Assembly (NCBI GenBank): GCA_002730795.1
Contig: PCAX01000029.1
Location: 1 to 42,249 of the forward strand
Length of the DNA stretch: 42,249 nucleotides
Reading direction: 5' to 3'
Origin: Chloroflexota bacterium
GTDB lineage: Bacteria; Chloroflexota; Dehalococcoidia; Lucifugimonadales; Lucifugimonadaceae
This document shows, in pieces, positions 24,972 through 33,845 of the stretch. The first letter of the stretch is position 1; each line of letters starts with the position of its first letter. Position numbers and translations under genes: made by a program. A model generated the notes under the pieces. It made no database searches and was not told the origin of the DNA. It saw nothing but the letters and a program-made list of their open reading frames with translations.

Positions 24972-26186
24972 ATGGATTCAGGACATACCGCATGGGTTTT
25001 GGTGGCGTCGGCATTTGTATTTTTGATGACACCCGGACTTGCATTTTTTTACGGCGGCCTAGTTAGGGCAAAAAATCTCGTAAACACAATCATGCTAAGT
25101 TTTATGTCGATAGCTGTTGTGAGCATAATTTGGGTACTTTGGGGATATACACTTTCTTTCAGTGATGGAGGACCATTACAGAGATGGGTTGGTGGATTGA
25201 GCGAATTTGGTTTGTCCGGAATAAGTACTGACGCAAATGACGGGTATTCTATCCTTGCATTTGTTGCATTTCAGATGATGTTTGCGATTATCACTCCTGC
25301 ACTTATAACAGGTGCACTTGTGGAAAGGTTTAAAATATCAACATACCTAGTGTTTCTACTTTTATGGATTACACTGGTTTATGCACCTATTTGTCACTGG
25401 GTATGGGGTGGAGGATGGTTGAGTGATCTAGGTGCGCTGGATTTTGCAGGCGGAACAGTTATACACATAAATGCAGGTGTTGCCGCTGTAGCAGCCGCAT
25501 TTCTTCTTGGTAAAAGGCGAAATCCAGGTCGTCAACCAAATAATGTTCCTTACGTAGTTCTTGGAGCAGCTATTCTATGGTTCGGTTGGTTTGGTTTTAA
25601 TGCTGGCTCTCAATTGGCTGCGGATGGTATTGCCTCTAGTGCATTTCTTGTTACTAATACAGCAGCCGCGACAGCTGCTTTAACTTGGGGGGTAGTATCC
25701 CAAATAAAGAACGGTAAAATGGGCGCTGTAGGCGTCGCAACAGGAGCGGTTGCTGGTTTGGTGGCGATAACCCCTGCTGCCGGATTTGTGGGAATATATG
25801 GGGCATTGGCTATAGGTTTGGGGGCCGGTGTTCTTTGTTTCTTTGCCGTTGACCTTATTAATTCCACAGGACTTGATGATGCCCTCGATGTTTTTGCAGT
25901 TCACGGTATAGGCGGAATTTGGGGCGCTATTGCAACGGGAATTTTTGCAGTTGAGGCAATCGGAGGAACAGCTGGACTGATAGAAGGTAATTGGGAACAG
26001 GTTCTGATCCAATTTTACGCGGTTGCCGCTACGTTAGTGTATTCCGGTATTGTAACGCTTGTAATTCTAAAGATACTTGACCTAATTCCTGGCTTAGGTT
26101 TGCGAGCTAGTGAATCCGATGAAAATATTGGCCTTGATATTTCTCAACACGGAGAACAAGCAAGCGTAGATGATGGAGCAGATTAA
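24972..26186 (+). CDS. amt: Ammonium transporter Amt
   Basis: The 404-residue membrane channel has the Amt pattern FFYGGLVRAKN near the N-terminus, the external Phe region AFQMMFAIITPALITGALVERF, and CHWVWGGGWL. The twin histidines are His165 (TVIHINAG) and His311 (FAVHGIGGIWGA). About eleven helices are visible. The ATG has a strong AGGAGG at nine bases. The C-terminal tail after the last helix is short and acidic. The PII gene follows at 72 bases; in known pairs GlnB/GlnK plugs the pore when nitrogen is plentiful. Confidence 0.96.
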   Translation: MDSGHTAWVLVASAFVFLMTPGLAFFYGGLVRAKNLVNTIMLSFMSIAVVSIIWVLWGYTLSFSDGGPLQRWVGGLSEFGLSGISTDANDGYSILAFVAFQMMFAIITPALITGALVERFKISTYLVFLLLWITLVYAPICHWVWGGGWLSDLGALDFAGGTVIHINAGVAAVAAAFLLGKRRNPGRQPNNVPYVVLGAAILWFGWFGFNAGSQLAADGIASSAFLVTNTAAATAALTWGVVSQIKNGKMGAVGVATGAVAGLVAITPAAGFVGIYGALAIGLGAGVLCFFAVDLINSTGLDDALDVFAVHGIGGIWGAIATGIFAVEAIGGTAGLIEGNWEQVLIQFYAVAATLVYSGIVTLVILKILDLIPGLGLRASESDENIGLDISQHGEQASVDDGAD

Positions 26187-26258
26187 CTAAAACAAATGGA
26201 CCAGAAAAGCTATGGGGTGTTAAATTAGATCCCATAGCTCCAGCATAAGGAGAAAAAT

Positions 26259-26603
26259 ATGGTCAAAATAGAAGCTATAATACGTCCGGAACGAGTCAAT
26301 CAAGTCGTTCAAGCTCTTGAAGATATAGGGTGCAAAGGGTTCCACTTCGTTAATGTTACCGGACAGGGTCAACAGCAAGGTGTGGAAGTCTTCACCGGTC
26401 GCGGAGCTACGACCACCAGTAGGTCTTCCTTGCCTAAAACTTTACTAGTGACGGTTGTTAAGGATGACCAAAAGGACTCGGTGGTTGAGGCTATAATTGA
26501 ATCTGCACGAAGCGGTAATATTGGTGACGGGAAAATTTTTGTATCGTCAGTTGGAGAGGTTATACGAGTTCGAACCGGAGACAGGAACGAAGACGCCTTA
26601 TAG
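26259..26603 (+). CDS. glnB: PII nitrogen regulatory protein with variant T-loop
   Basis: The 114-residue PII trimer subunit binds ATP/ADP and 2-oxoglutarate and controls partners such as Amt. Conserved parts include the start MVKIEAIIRPERV, the 2-oxoglutarate-side GQGQQQG (Gln39 kept), and the ATP-binding end DGKIFVSSVGEVIRVRTG. The T-loop differs from E. coli: after GRGA it reads TTTSRSS (51-57), so Tyr51, the uridylylation/adenylylation site, is absent and the loop is about two residues longer. An AAGGAG lies upstream of the ATG. The pairing with amt makes it functionally GlnK-like. Confidence 0.94.
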   Translation: MVKIEAIIRPERVNQVVQALEDIGCKGFHFVNVTGQGQQQGVEVFTGRGATTTSRSSLPKTLLVTVVKDDQKDSVVEAIIESARSGNIGDGKIFVSSVGEVIRVRTGDRNEDAL

Positions 26604-26614
26604 GGTTTTTCGGA

Positions 26615-26710
26615 ATTTGCACTTAATTAACCTCAATAATTTAGGGGTTGCAAATAGATATGGCTGTGCTGAATAGATAGTATTTATGTTCAAGCGTGTT
26701 TGCAACCCTT
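26615..26710 (+). promoter_or_regulatory. Mutually exclusive hairpins between glnB and the tRNA cluster (attenuator-like)
   Basis: Three complementary arms are present. Arm 1 is ATTTGCA (26615-26621), arm 2 is GGGTTGCAAAT (26645-26655) and arm 3 is TTTGCAACCC (26699-26708). Arm 2 can pair with arm 1 (7 bp) or, more strongly, with arm 3 (10 bp). Arm 3 is followed by TTTATATTTTT, so the 2:3 hairpin could terminate transcription although its loop is long (44 bases). A seven-codon ORF including the stop (ATG 26660 to TAG 26680) lies in that loop. The function is inferred from structure only. Confidence 0.4.
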
Positions 26711-26744
26711 TATATTTTTAAGAAATATGATGGAATTAAAGTAT

Positions 26745-26821
26745 AGGAGCGTAGCTCAGTTGGCTAGAGCACCGGTTTCCAAAACCGGCGGTCGGGGGTT
26801 CGAGTCCCTCCGCTCCTGCCA
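26745..26821 (+). tRNA. tRNA-Trp (anticodon CCA)
   Basis: The 7-bp acceptor AGGAGCG pairs with CGCTCCT. The D-arm is GCTC-AGTTGGCTA-GAGC, the anticodon stem is CCGGT/ACCGG with loop TTCCAAA (anticodon CCA, reads UGG), and the T-arm has loop TTCGAGT. The discriminator is G and the 3' CCA is encoded. It leads a three-tRNA cluster. Confidence 0.96.
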
Positions 26822-26850
26822 AATAATGGCAAAACGCTTGTTAATGGTGA

Positions 26851-26937
26851 GCCGGGGTGCTGAAACAGGTAGACAGGCTACGTTGAGGGCGTAGTGCTCG
26901 TAAGGGCGTGTGGGTTCGAGTCCCACCCTCGGCACCA
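26851..26937 (+). tRNA. tRNA-Leu (anticodon GAG)
   Basis: The 87-base tRNA has acceptor GCCGGGG pairing with CCTCGGC (one G-U) and anticodon stem CTACG/CGTAG with loop TTGAGGG (anticodon GAG). A long variable arm (TGCTCGTAAGGGCG) is typical of leucine tRNA. The T-loop is TTCGAGT, the discriminator is A and CCA is encoded. It lies 29 bases after tRNA-Trp. Confidence 0.96.
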
Positions 26938-26946
26938 CAAATATAA

Positions 26947-27022
26947 GGCGACGTGGCCAAGTGGCTAAGGCGAAGGTCTGCAAAACCTTTATTCGCGGGT
27001 TCGAATCCCGCCGTCGCCTCCA
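26947..27022 (+). tRNA. tRNA-Cys (anticodon GCA)
   Basis: The acceptor GGCGACG pairs with CGTCGCC, and the anticodon stem is AAGGT/ACCTT with loop CTGCAAA (anticodon GCA). The T-loop is TTCGAAT. The discriminator is T (U73), as usual for tRNA-Cys, and CCA is encoded. It lies nine bases after tRNA-Leu, so the cluster is probably one transcript. Confidence 0.96.
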
Positions 27023-27067
27023 CTATCAAATCTTACCAACACGATTTATTTTTACAGTTAGGTATTT

Positions 27068-27535
27068 ATGTTAAAAATTGTCACGATTTTAATTATCTCC
27101 GTCATATTTTTTTCTTGTTCAAATAATGAAACATCTTCAATTGCAATTGGTTTAATAGATGAGCGAGAAAAGCTTACATGTAAAGAATGTGACCTAGTTG
27201 ATGTGCTCCGCGTGATTGATGGCGACACTATAGACACCAGCCTAGGAACAATTAGATTGTATGGTGTTGATACACCTGAAATTGACGAAAAATGTTTTCA
27301 GTTGGCTAAAACGGAAACTGAACGTCTTGCTGGATATAGGATACGTATCGAAAATGGGCCTAGGGCAAAAGACCGTTATGATAGGAAACTTGCATACGTT
27401 TATACTGAAAATGGGGACAGTATTGACGGTAATCTTATCGAAAAGGGATTTGCCAAAGCTTGGGAAAAAGACGGACAGCATCGGAATTATTTAATGAATT
27501 TGGAAAAATTCGCTTCCAAAAACTGTGTATGGTGA
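27068..27535 (+). CDS. Thermonuclease (SNase-like) lipoprotein
   Basis: The 155-residue protein has a signal peptide ending in a lipobox-like FFSC (Cys17), so it is probably tethered to the outer face of the membrane. The staphylococcal-nuclease domain has VLRVIDGDTIDT, IRLYGVDTPEID with the catalytic Arg and Glu, and KDRYDRKLAYVY with the second catalytic Arg. It is likely a calcium-dependent nuclease for nucleotide scavenging. It follows the tRNA cluster by 45 bases and converges with the amidase gene. Confidence 0.88.
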   Translation: MLKIVTILIISVIFFSCSNNETSSIAIGLIDEREKLTCKECDLVDVLRVIDGDTIDTSLGTIRLYGVDTPEIDEKCFQLAKTETERLAGYRIRIENGPRAKDRYDRKLAYVYTENGDSIDGNLIEKGFAKAWEKDGQHRNYLMNLEKFASKNCVW

Positions 27536-27544
27536 ACAATAGGA

Positions 27545-28948
27545 CTAAACCGGTGGATGTAATTCGTGAAAATCCGTTGCTTTTTCAAATGCATTTCCAA
27601 CTTGTATTAGTGTTGGTTCTGAAAGGTAGTGCCCTATAAATTGTATGCTTAATGGTAGGCCGTTACCATCTAAACCCGAGGGCAATGATATTGTAGGTAG
27701 TCCACAAAAATTGGTGGGAACGGTGAACCGACTATTCCATGGGTCCCTTTTCGTATTGACGGGTCCGTATTGTTCTCTATCGTTTACGGGGTAGGCCGCT
27801 TTGGCCGTGGACGGGCATGCAAACACGTCAATATTTTTCATAAATTGGTTGATTTCCCCGGAACATTTTTGCCTTTCTATGTTTGCCTCGGCGTATTCCT
27901 TTCCGGAGTACTTGTTACCAGTTTCTAACCAATGTTTAAAAAACGGTCCATATTCATTCGCTTTTGATGGAAAGGTGTCACCGTGATTTGAAGCTGCTTC
28001 AGTTGCACAAATTATTTGCCATGCATCCATATAAGTTCTTAAATTCTTAGGCATTTTTATTGGAACAATGGTGGCACCTAATTTCTCCATTGTTTTTACC
28101 CCGTGGTAAATTGATTCAGCAAATGTTTTTTCCATATCTTCGTTTGTGTAATGTTCATCGTAACCTATTCGTAAACCGTTTACCCCGGCGTCAGCTGTTG
28201 CAAGCATATTGGGGACAGGATGAGGTAAGGAGGTTTTATCGTTTGGGTCTGATCCAGATATTGACTGTAATATAATTCCGGCGTCTATGGACGACCGTGT
28301 TAAAGGTCCAACATGGTCTAAAGATTGGGCTAAATCCATAACACCGAATCTGCTTACCCTACCCCAGGTAGGTTTGAGTCCGACAGTCCCACAAACCGCC
28401 GAAGGATGACGAATTGATCCCCCAGTGTCAGTACCTATTGTTCCGAAAGCCATACCAGACGCAGTTGCACATCCAGAACCACTTGAGGAAGCTCCCGACC
28501 AATGACTTGGTTTCCACGGATTTTGAGGTATGTCAAATTTTGGATTGTAAAAGCTCATGGCTCCTTCCGTAAGGTTTAATTTTCCGATTATTATTGCCCC
28601 CGCTTCGCGGAATAATCTCACTACAGTTGAATCATAAGTCGGAATGTTATTAGAAAAAACGGCAGAGCCACCCATGGTTCTAACACCTGCTGTATAACAA
28701 AGGTCCTTAACGGCGATGGGAATCCCATGTAAAAACCCTCGGTAATTCCCATTTGAGATTTCAATGTCAGCTTTTTTTGCATCCTTAAGAGCTTGGTGGG
28801 GCATTACTGTGGCATAAGCCTTTAAATGTATATCCAATTCATTGATACGATCTAATTGTGATTGCACTAAATCGACAACGCTTAATTTTCCAGCCAATAA
28901 TAAACCAGAAATTTCTTCTATAGTTTTGTAATGAAAATTTGGTACCAA
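27545..28948 (-). CDS. Amidase signature family enzyme
   Basis: The 467-residue protein has the amidase-signature triad: Lys81 in IPIAVKDLCY, the cis-Ser in SGASSSGSGCA (Ser154 by the usual 24-residue spacing) and the nucleophile Ser178 in GTDTGGSIR. It is close in layout to GatA and to general amidases, but no gatB or gatC is near, so a free catabolic amidase is more likely. The start is TTG, with GAGG 11 bases upstream. It is divergent from the EamA permease gene, which might move its substrate or product. Confidence 0.88.
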   Translation of the reverse strand: MVPNFHYKTIEEISGLLLAGKLSVVDLVQSQLDRINELDIHLKAYATVMPHQALKDAKKADIEISNGNYRGFLHGIPIAVKDLCYTAGVRTMGGSAVFSNNIPTYDSTVVRLFREAGAIIIGKLNLTEGAMSFYNPKFDIPQNPWKPSHWSGASSSGSGCATASGMAFGTIGTDTGGSIRHPSAVCGTVGLKPTWGRVSRFGVMDLAQSLDHVGPLTRSSIDAGIILQSISGSDPNDKTSLPHPVPNMLATADAGVNGLRIGYDEHYTNEDMEKTFAESIYHGVKTMEKLGATIVPIKMPKNLRTYMDAWQIICATEAASNHGDTFPSKANEYGPFFKHWLETGNKYSGKEYAEANIERQKCSGEINQFMKNIDVFACPSTAKAAYPVNDREQYGPVNTKRDPWNSRFTVPTNFCGLPTISLPSGLDGNGLPLSIQFIGHYLSEPTLIQVGNAFEKATDFHELHPPV

Positions 28949-29132
28949 TTATTTATTAACCTCTATCTACAAAGGAATTTACAACAGTAGGTGCTGAAAA
29001 ATTTTGAGCGCATGAATATTGCTATATTCGTTAAAGTGTAACCATCAATAATACCCTTCTGGTAGTAATATGGACTTACCGTGAATTTTACACCCAACAA
29101 ATTTTCATTAAATACGTATGTAATAGTGCCTT

Positions 29133-30038
29133 GTGACTGAATGGATACTACCCGCGTTACTCAGCCCATTCCTTTTTTCCATAGTCACCCTGGTTGATAA
29201 ACGCATACTCTCGCATTACAAATTAAATCTGTCCAGTTTTAATTTATTTGTTGGTTTAAGCCAAGGCATTATTGGGGTAATAATCTTATTTGTTTATCCC
29301 ATTGGGTTCGTGGATTGGAGCGTGTTTTTCCGCGGTACACTTACTGGAATTATTCAGGGAGTGGCTCTAATAATTATGTTTTGGATGTTAAAACGGGAGG
29401 ACCCTACTCGCGTTATGCCTATTATGCAAACAAGTCCTCTTTTTGTTGCACTCCTTGCGTGGCCTTTTTTTGGAGAAATGCTAAGTTTCATTCAGTGGGC
29501 AGCGGTAATTATAGCGATTTCGGGTGGTATTTTAGTATCTATCGGAAGGCGTCGCTTTGAAGATAAAACAACTATTAGACCCATTTTTTTCCTTTTATTC
29601 ATTAGTGCTGCGTTAATTGGAATTTCACAGTTGGTAATCAAATCAATTACTACGGATTTGATTAGCCTGCACATAGTTGCATTGCGCGGAATTGGACTTT
29701 GTACCATGATGTTTTTTGTGTTTGGGCGAAAAGATTCGGCACACGATTTATTTAATTTTCTTAAGTTTCCAAAAAGGGCAGTGTTGTTGATTTCTGTGGA
29801 AGGTATAACGCCATTTATATGCCATTTGCTCACTACATTTGCCATATCCATTGGACCAGTTAGTCTTGTAGCCACTATGTTTGGGGTAAGGCCGATTTTT
29901 GTTTTTCTGTTAAGTTTATTAGGGGCTAGGTTTATGGCAAAATTCGTTTATGAAAAATTTTCCAAAAATGAACTGAAAGTTAAGTTATTGTCCTCGGTAG
30001 CAGTTTTCTTGGCCATTGCTCTTATGTCTTTCGGCTAA
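29133..30038 (+). CDS. EamA/DMT family permease
   Basis: The 301-residue protein is made of about ten hydrophobic helices in two similar halves, as in the drug/metabolite transporter superfamily. Recognisable features are LLSPFLFSIVTLVDKRIL at the start, REDPTRVMPIMQTSPLFVA and the SIGPVSLVATMFGVRPIFV segment in the second EamA half. The start is GTG. The gene stands alone and is divergent from the amidase. The direction of transport and the substrate cannot be told. Confidence 0.85.
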   Translation: MTEWILPALLSPFLFSIVTLVDKRILSHYKLNLSSFNLFVGLSQGIIGVIILFVYPIGFVDWSVFFRGTLTGIIQGVALIIMFWMLKREDPTRVMPIMQTSPLFVALLAWPFFGEMLSFIQWAAVIIAISGGILVSIGRRRFEDKTTIRPIFFLLFISAALIGISQLVIKSITTDLISLHIVALRGIGLCTMMFFVFGRKDSAHDLFNFLKFPKRAVLLISVEGITPFICHLLTTFAISIGPVSLVATMFGVRPIFVFLLSLLGARFMAKFVYEKFSKNELKVKLLSSVAVFLAIALMSFG

Positions 30039-30196
30039 AAACCACATTGAAGATAACTTGGTCTTCGGCAGTAACCAAATATTGAACAGTTTTATTTGCG
30101 AGATCCTATTTTCATAGTTAATTACATGATATAAATTACTGATATTCTTGTATAGCTGTCTAATTAACGCATGCAATTACAACATGGAGGTTATTT

Positions 30197-31042
30197 ATGT
30201 CGGAAAAAAAACGGGTTCTTGTTACTGGCCTAAGCGGAGTAGTTGGAACAGCCATTAGAACAGAATTTGAAAATCGATATGAACTATCTTCATTATCAAG
30301 ATATGGCACTAAGGGCATTGATGAAGAGCATAATTTCAAGGGTAATATTGCTGAAATCGAGACATTACTTCCAGCATTTAGAGACCAACATACTATTGTG
30401 CATCTTGCGGCTGATCGTAGTGCCACGGCGGATTGGGAATCAGCACTCCGAAACAATTTTATCGGTACGTATAATGTCTTTGAGGCAGCAAAAATTTCAG
30501 GAGTTAAACGCGTCGTGTTTGGGAGTTCTCAGCACGCAGTTGGTGGTAACTATCTAGATGAACCATATTGCCACATTATGAATGGTGAATTTGAAAAAGT
30601 TTCTCGTCCTTATCCTCTATTGGATGAAAATATAAGAATTAGGCCTTCAGGGTATTACGGAGCTTCAAAAGCCTATGGAGAGTCACTAGGTAGCTACTAT
30701 AGTGACCACCATGGATTGTCGGTGATTAATATACGCATAGGTTTTACTATTTCGACAGATGATCCGGGATTTGGTGGTGGAGCCCTAGCCCTATGGCTAT
30801 CTCATAATGATACTTCGCAAATACACGCCAAGGCGGTTGATGCCCCCGATTCGATTAGGTATACAACGGTTTATGCTATGAGTAACAACTATTGGTCAAT
30901 ATTTTCGTTAGAAAAAGCAAGAGATCAATTAGGTTACGAACCAGTGGATGGGGCAGGTAAAGACCTGAATCCTGATAGCAAAGGTCATGAACGGGATAAA
31001 ACGGAGTATAAGCAACATTATGAAGATCCTGAAACTTACTGA
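30197..31042 (+). CDS. NAD-dependent epimerase/dehydratase, uronate-dehydrogenase-like
   Basis: The 281-residue extended short-chain dehydrogenase has the NAD loop VTGLSGVVGTAIR, HLAADRSATADWE, FGSSQHAVGG and the catalytic Tyr-Lys in GYYGASKAYGE. The HLAA and SSxHAVG pattern resembles uronate dehydrogenases, which oxidise galacturonate or glucuronate to the lactone; this is a similarity, not a firm call. A GGAGG lies seven bases before the ATG. It is followed after 50 bases by a ThDP enzyme, probably in one operon. Confidence 0.82.
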   Translation: MSEKKRVLVTGLSGVVGTAIRTEFENRYELSSLSRYGTKGIDEEHNFKGNIAEIETLLPAFRDQHTIVHLAADRSATADWESALRNNFIGTYNVFEAAKISGVKRVVFGSSQHAVGGNYLDEPYCHIMNGEFEKVSRPYPLLDENIRIRPSGYYGASKAYGESLGSYYSDHHGLSVINIRIGFTISTDDPGFGGGALALWLSHNDTSQIHAKAVDAPDSIRYTTVYAMSNNYWSIFSLEKARDQLGYEPVDGAGKDLNPDSKGHERDKTEYKQHYEDPETY

Positions 31043-31092
31043 CCGTAATTTGATCAAATTAATAAAAGAAACCTAATCGAAGGAGAGCGAAA

Positions 31093-32715
31093 ATGACTAA
31101 AACGGTAGGAAATGTTTTCTCTTCGGAACTCAAGTCTCAAGGAGTAAAACGTATTTTCGGGATACCAGGTGGTGGAAGTTCAGTTGATTTAATTGATGCA
31201 TGCTCTAAAGAACACATAACATTTGAGTTGGTTCAGCAAGAAAGTTCTGCCGCGATTATGGCTGTGGTTTCTGGAGAATTAACTTCATCTTTGGGAGCAT
31301 GTATTTCAATTATGGGACCGGGAGCTGCTAATCTAGCATCTGGTGCTAGTTATGCCTACCTTGAAAGGCATCCGTTGCTAGTTTTTAGCGAATGTTATGG
31401 TCCAAAAATTTCGCCATCTATGACTCTTCAGAAAATTGATCACCAGTCATTATTTAACTCAGTCAGCAAAGGTTCAAACGTTTTAGATGAAACGAGAACG
31501 AAATCCTGTTTGACTGAAGCTGTTTTGACCGCAAAAACCGAGCGACCCGGTCCATATCATATCGACATTCCAAATGCACTATTGACCTCAGATTACTTGG
31601 GGACTTCTGATGATCTAAATGATTGTAGCGACTCGGATAGTTCTGATGTATCGACTGTTACTCAAATTGTCGATACTATAAATTCTTCTGAACGTCCCCT
31701 ATTGGTTATTGGTCCTATGGCTGTAAGGGAGAGTTTGGGTCATTTATTGGTTGATTTAATTGAAAAAGCAGGTATAGCTTTTATGGTTACGTCAAAAGCT
31801 CGCGGAATAATCACTGAAGACCATCCACTATATGCTGGTATAGTGTCCGGAGTTTATGCGACGAATACTTTTGAGGCTGGGATGATTAGCCGTTCAGATT
31901 TAATTATTGGCGTAGGTTTAGATCGATCCGAATTGTTGTCGGGATGGCAACATGACCAACCATTTATTGAAATCGATTCAATTTATATAGAGGAAAACGA
32001 AAAAATTACACCACCTATTTTTACGACTTATGGTCAAGTATCTGAAGTAATAAAAGGAATAACTGATGGGGTAATTAATAAAAATCGTTGGCCTTTGAAA
32101 TTCTTGAGCGAATACTGGTCTAATGTTCGGGGGAATTTACGTATTAATTCAAATACATTTAATTCCGGAGCAGTAATAGGTCTGTGTAGAGAATTGTGCC
32201 CAGATGAAACGATTCTTTGCACTGAAGCCGGCGTTTACGGACGGGTTGGATTATATGCCTGGAAAGTAAGAGGAAACAGAACTTATTTTGATTCTAGCGG
32301 GGCTAATACCATGGGATTTTCTATTCCAGCAGTGATTTCGGCATCACTGGAATTACCTGATCAGAAATCTATAGCCTTTGTTGGGGATGGAGGTTTTATG
32401 ATGAAAATATCTGAATTAGAAACTATAGCCCGGATGAAAACGAAACCTATTATCATTGTGTTTAATGACGGGACTTTAGGTATGATACGAATAAAGCAGA
32501 AGCAAAAAGGATTATCTAGGGATGGGGTAGACCTTTATCAGCCGAATCTAGTGAAAATAGCCGAAAGCTTTGGGGGTAGAGGACGGTTGGTGCATGACAT
32601 TTCGGAATTTAAAACCGCTTTGGACCAGGCTCTAAAAAGTGACACATTTGAAATAATAGACTTACGGTTTGATCCTGATATTTACGCAGCTGATATTCCG
32701 CTAATTAGAGGTTAG
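31093..32715 (+). CDS. Thiamine-diphosphate-dependent enzyme (acetolactate synthase-like)
   Basis: The 540-residue protein has the three-domain layout of the POX/ALS family. The N-terminal Pyr domain has RIFGIPGGGSS and the cofactor-activating Glu50 in LVQQESSAA. A central Rossmann-like domain follows. The C-terminal PP domain has the ThDP motif GDGGFMMKISE ending in FNDGTLG. It is not a clear biosynthetic acetolactate synthase: no small subunit is near. Related enzymes decarboxylate or carboligate 2-oxo acids. An AGGAG lies upstream of the ATG. It follows the uronate-dehydrogenase-like gene and converges with a dehydrogenase gene four bases away. The substrate is unknown. Confidence 0.85.
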   Translation: MTKTVGNVFSSELKSQGVKRIFGIPGGGSSVDLIDACSKEHITFELVQQESSAAIMAVVSGELTSSLGACISIMGPGAANLASGASYAYLERHPLLVFSECYGPKISPSMTLQKIDHQSLFNSVSKGSNVLDETRTKSCLTEAVLTAKTERPGPYHIDIPNALLTSDYLGTSDDLNDCSDSDSSDVSTVTQIVDTINSSERPLLVIGPMAVRESLGHLLVDLIEKAGIAFMVTSKARGIITEDHPLYAGIVSGVYATNTFEAGMISRSDLIIGVGLDRSELLSGWQHDQPFIEIDSIYIEENEKITPPIFTTYGQVSEVIKGITDGVINKNRWPLKFLSEYWSNVRGNLRINSNTFNSGAVIGLCRELCPDETILCTEAGVYGRVGLYAWKVRGNRTYFDSSGANTMGFSIPAVISASLELPDQKSIAFVGDGGFMMKISELETIARMKTKPIIIVFNDGTLGMIRIKQKQKGLSRDGVDLYQPNLVKIAESFGGRGRLVHDISEFKTALDQALKSDTFEIIDLRFDPDIYAADIPLIRG

Positions 32716-32719
32716 CGTT

Positions 32720-33808
32720 TCACTTAAATGTTAGGATTGACCTAGCTACAAGTCCTTTATTCATATCTTCGAACGCTTCATTAACCTCTTCCAACGGCCT
32801 GTATTTAGTTATTAAACCGTCAAGATTTAAACGACCGGTTTTATACAAGTCCAATAACCACTGAAAATCTACTCTTGGCCGTGCCGTTCCGTGATAGGCA
32901 CCGATCAGTCCACGGTCCATTAGTAAATCTGTGCAGTCTATTGATATTTTTGCATCCGGGGGTTGAACTCCAACCATAACGGCCGTTCCGCCTGGGCGGG
33001 TGGATTTAAAGGCCTGACTTAAAATATCTGGAAATCCTACCACTTCAAAAGCGTAATCAACACCGCCTTTTGTTATTTCGGTTATTGCTTGGACGGGATC
33101 TTCTTTTGCTGAATTTACAGTGTGTGTGGCACCCATTTCTTTGGCTTTTTTAAGTTTAAATTCGTTATTGTCAATCGCAACAATTGTGGATGATGAAGCA
33201 AACACGGACCCTTGAATAACATTGAGTCCTACTCCACCGCACCCAAAAACCGCGACGGATGACCCTTTTTCAACTTTCGCACGATTAACAACGGTACCGA
33301 CTCCAGTTATTACCGCACATCCTATGAGACAAGCTTTTTCAAGTGGCGTATCGTCGGATACTTTAACGACTGTATCGGCTGGGACAACCGTTTTTTCTGT
33401 GTAGGTCCCTACGCCATTTGACTGGTATATCGGGTCACCGTTTTTACTGAATCTGTTGGTACCATCTGGCATGGTGACAGTGCGTCCATATGTTTCACAA
33501 AGGGTTGGAATACCGTTGGTACAATTTCGGCAAAAACCACACATAGCATCCATCGAAAAAATTATCTTGTCACCGGGTTTAATTGATTTAACTCCTGGAC
33601 CGATTTTTTCTACGATACCAGAGCCCTCATGACCCATTACAAGTGGCAATTTCCTCGGTTTTATATGCCCGTCAACGTAGTGGTAATCACTGTGGCAAAT
33701 ACCTGCTCCAACCAGATCGACTAAAACTTCTCCGTCTTTTGGGTCTTGAAGGTCTACTTCTTCAACCAAAACAGGTTTATGAGGTTCAATGAGTATTGCA
33801 GCCTTCAA
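32720..33808 (-). CDS. Zinc-dependent alcohol dehydrogenase (MDR, structural-zinc type)
   Basis: The 362-residue medium-chain dehydrogenase has catalytic zinc ligands Cys38 (GICHSD) and His60 (GHEGSG). The structural zinc lobe is complete, with Cys90, Cys93, Cys96 and Cys104 (CGFCRNCTNGIPTLC). The coenzyme loop is FGCGGVGLNVIQG followed by an acidic strand end (VAIDNNEFK), which favours NAD. The layout is like class III or NDMA-type alcohol dehydrogenases. The start is TTG (TTGAAG) after an AAAGGA. The beta-propeller gene upstream on the same strand starts an apparent two-gene unit with it. Confidence 0.9.
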   Translation of the reverse strand: MKAAILIEPHKPVLVEEVDLQDPKDGEVLVDLVGAGICHSDYHYVDGHIKPRKLPLVMGHEGSGIVEKIGPGVKSIKPGDKIIFSMDAMCGFCRNCTNGIPTLCETYGRTVTMPDGTNRFSKNGDPIYQSNGVGTYTEKTVVPADTVVKVSDDTPLEKACLIGCAVITGVGTVVNRAKVEKGSSVAVFGCGGVGLNVIQGSVFASSSTIVAIDNNEFKLKKAKEMGATHTVNSAKEDPVQAITEITKGGVDYAFEVVGFPDILSQAFKSTRPGGTAVMVGVQPPDAKISIDCTDLLMDRGLIGAYHGTARPRVDFQWLLDLYKTGRLNLDGLITKYRPLEEVNEAFEDMNKGLVARSILTFK

Positions 33809-33845
33809 TTTTAGTTGTCCTTTCGTAATATAAAAAAAATTTTAT

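Noticed and set aside
26745..27022. tRNA cluster as an integration site for a genomic island reaching to 40 kb
   Set aside because: No integrase gene is present and I did not notice a direct repeat of a tRNA 3' end downstream.
27545..28948. GatA subunit of the tRNA amidotransferase
   Set aside because: No gatB or gatC is nearby and the context is catabolic; a general amidase is the more cautious call.
29014..29029. GAATAT-TGCT-ATATTC inverted repeat between the amidase and permease genes
   Set aside because: Six base pairs in AT-rich DNA is close to what chance would give, and no promoter box is aligned with it.
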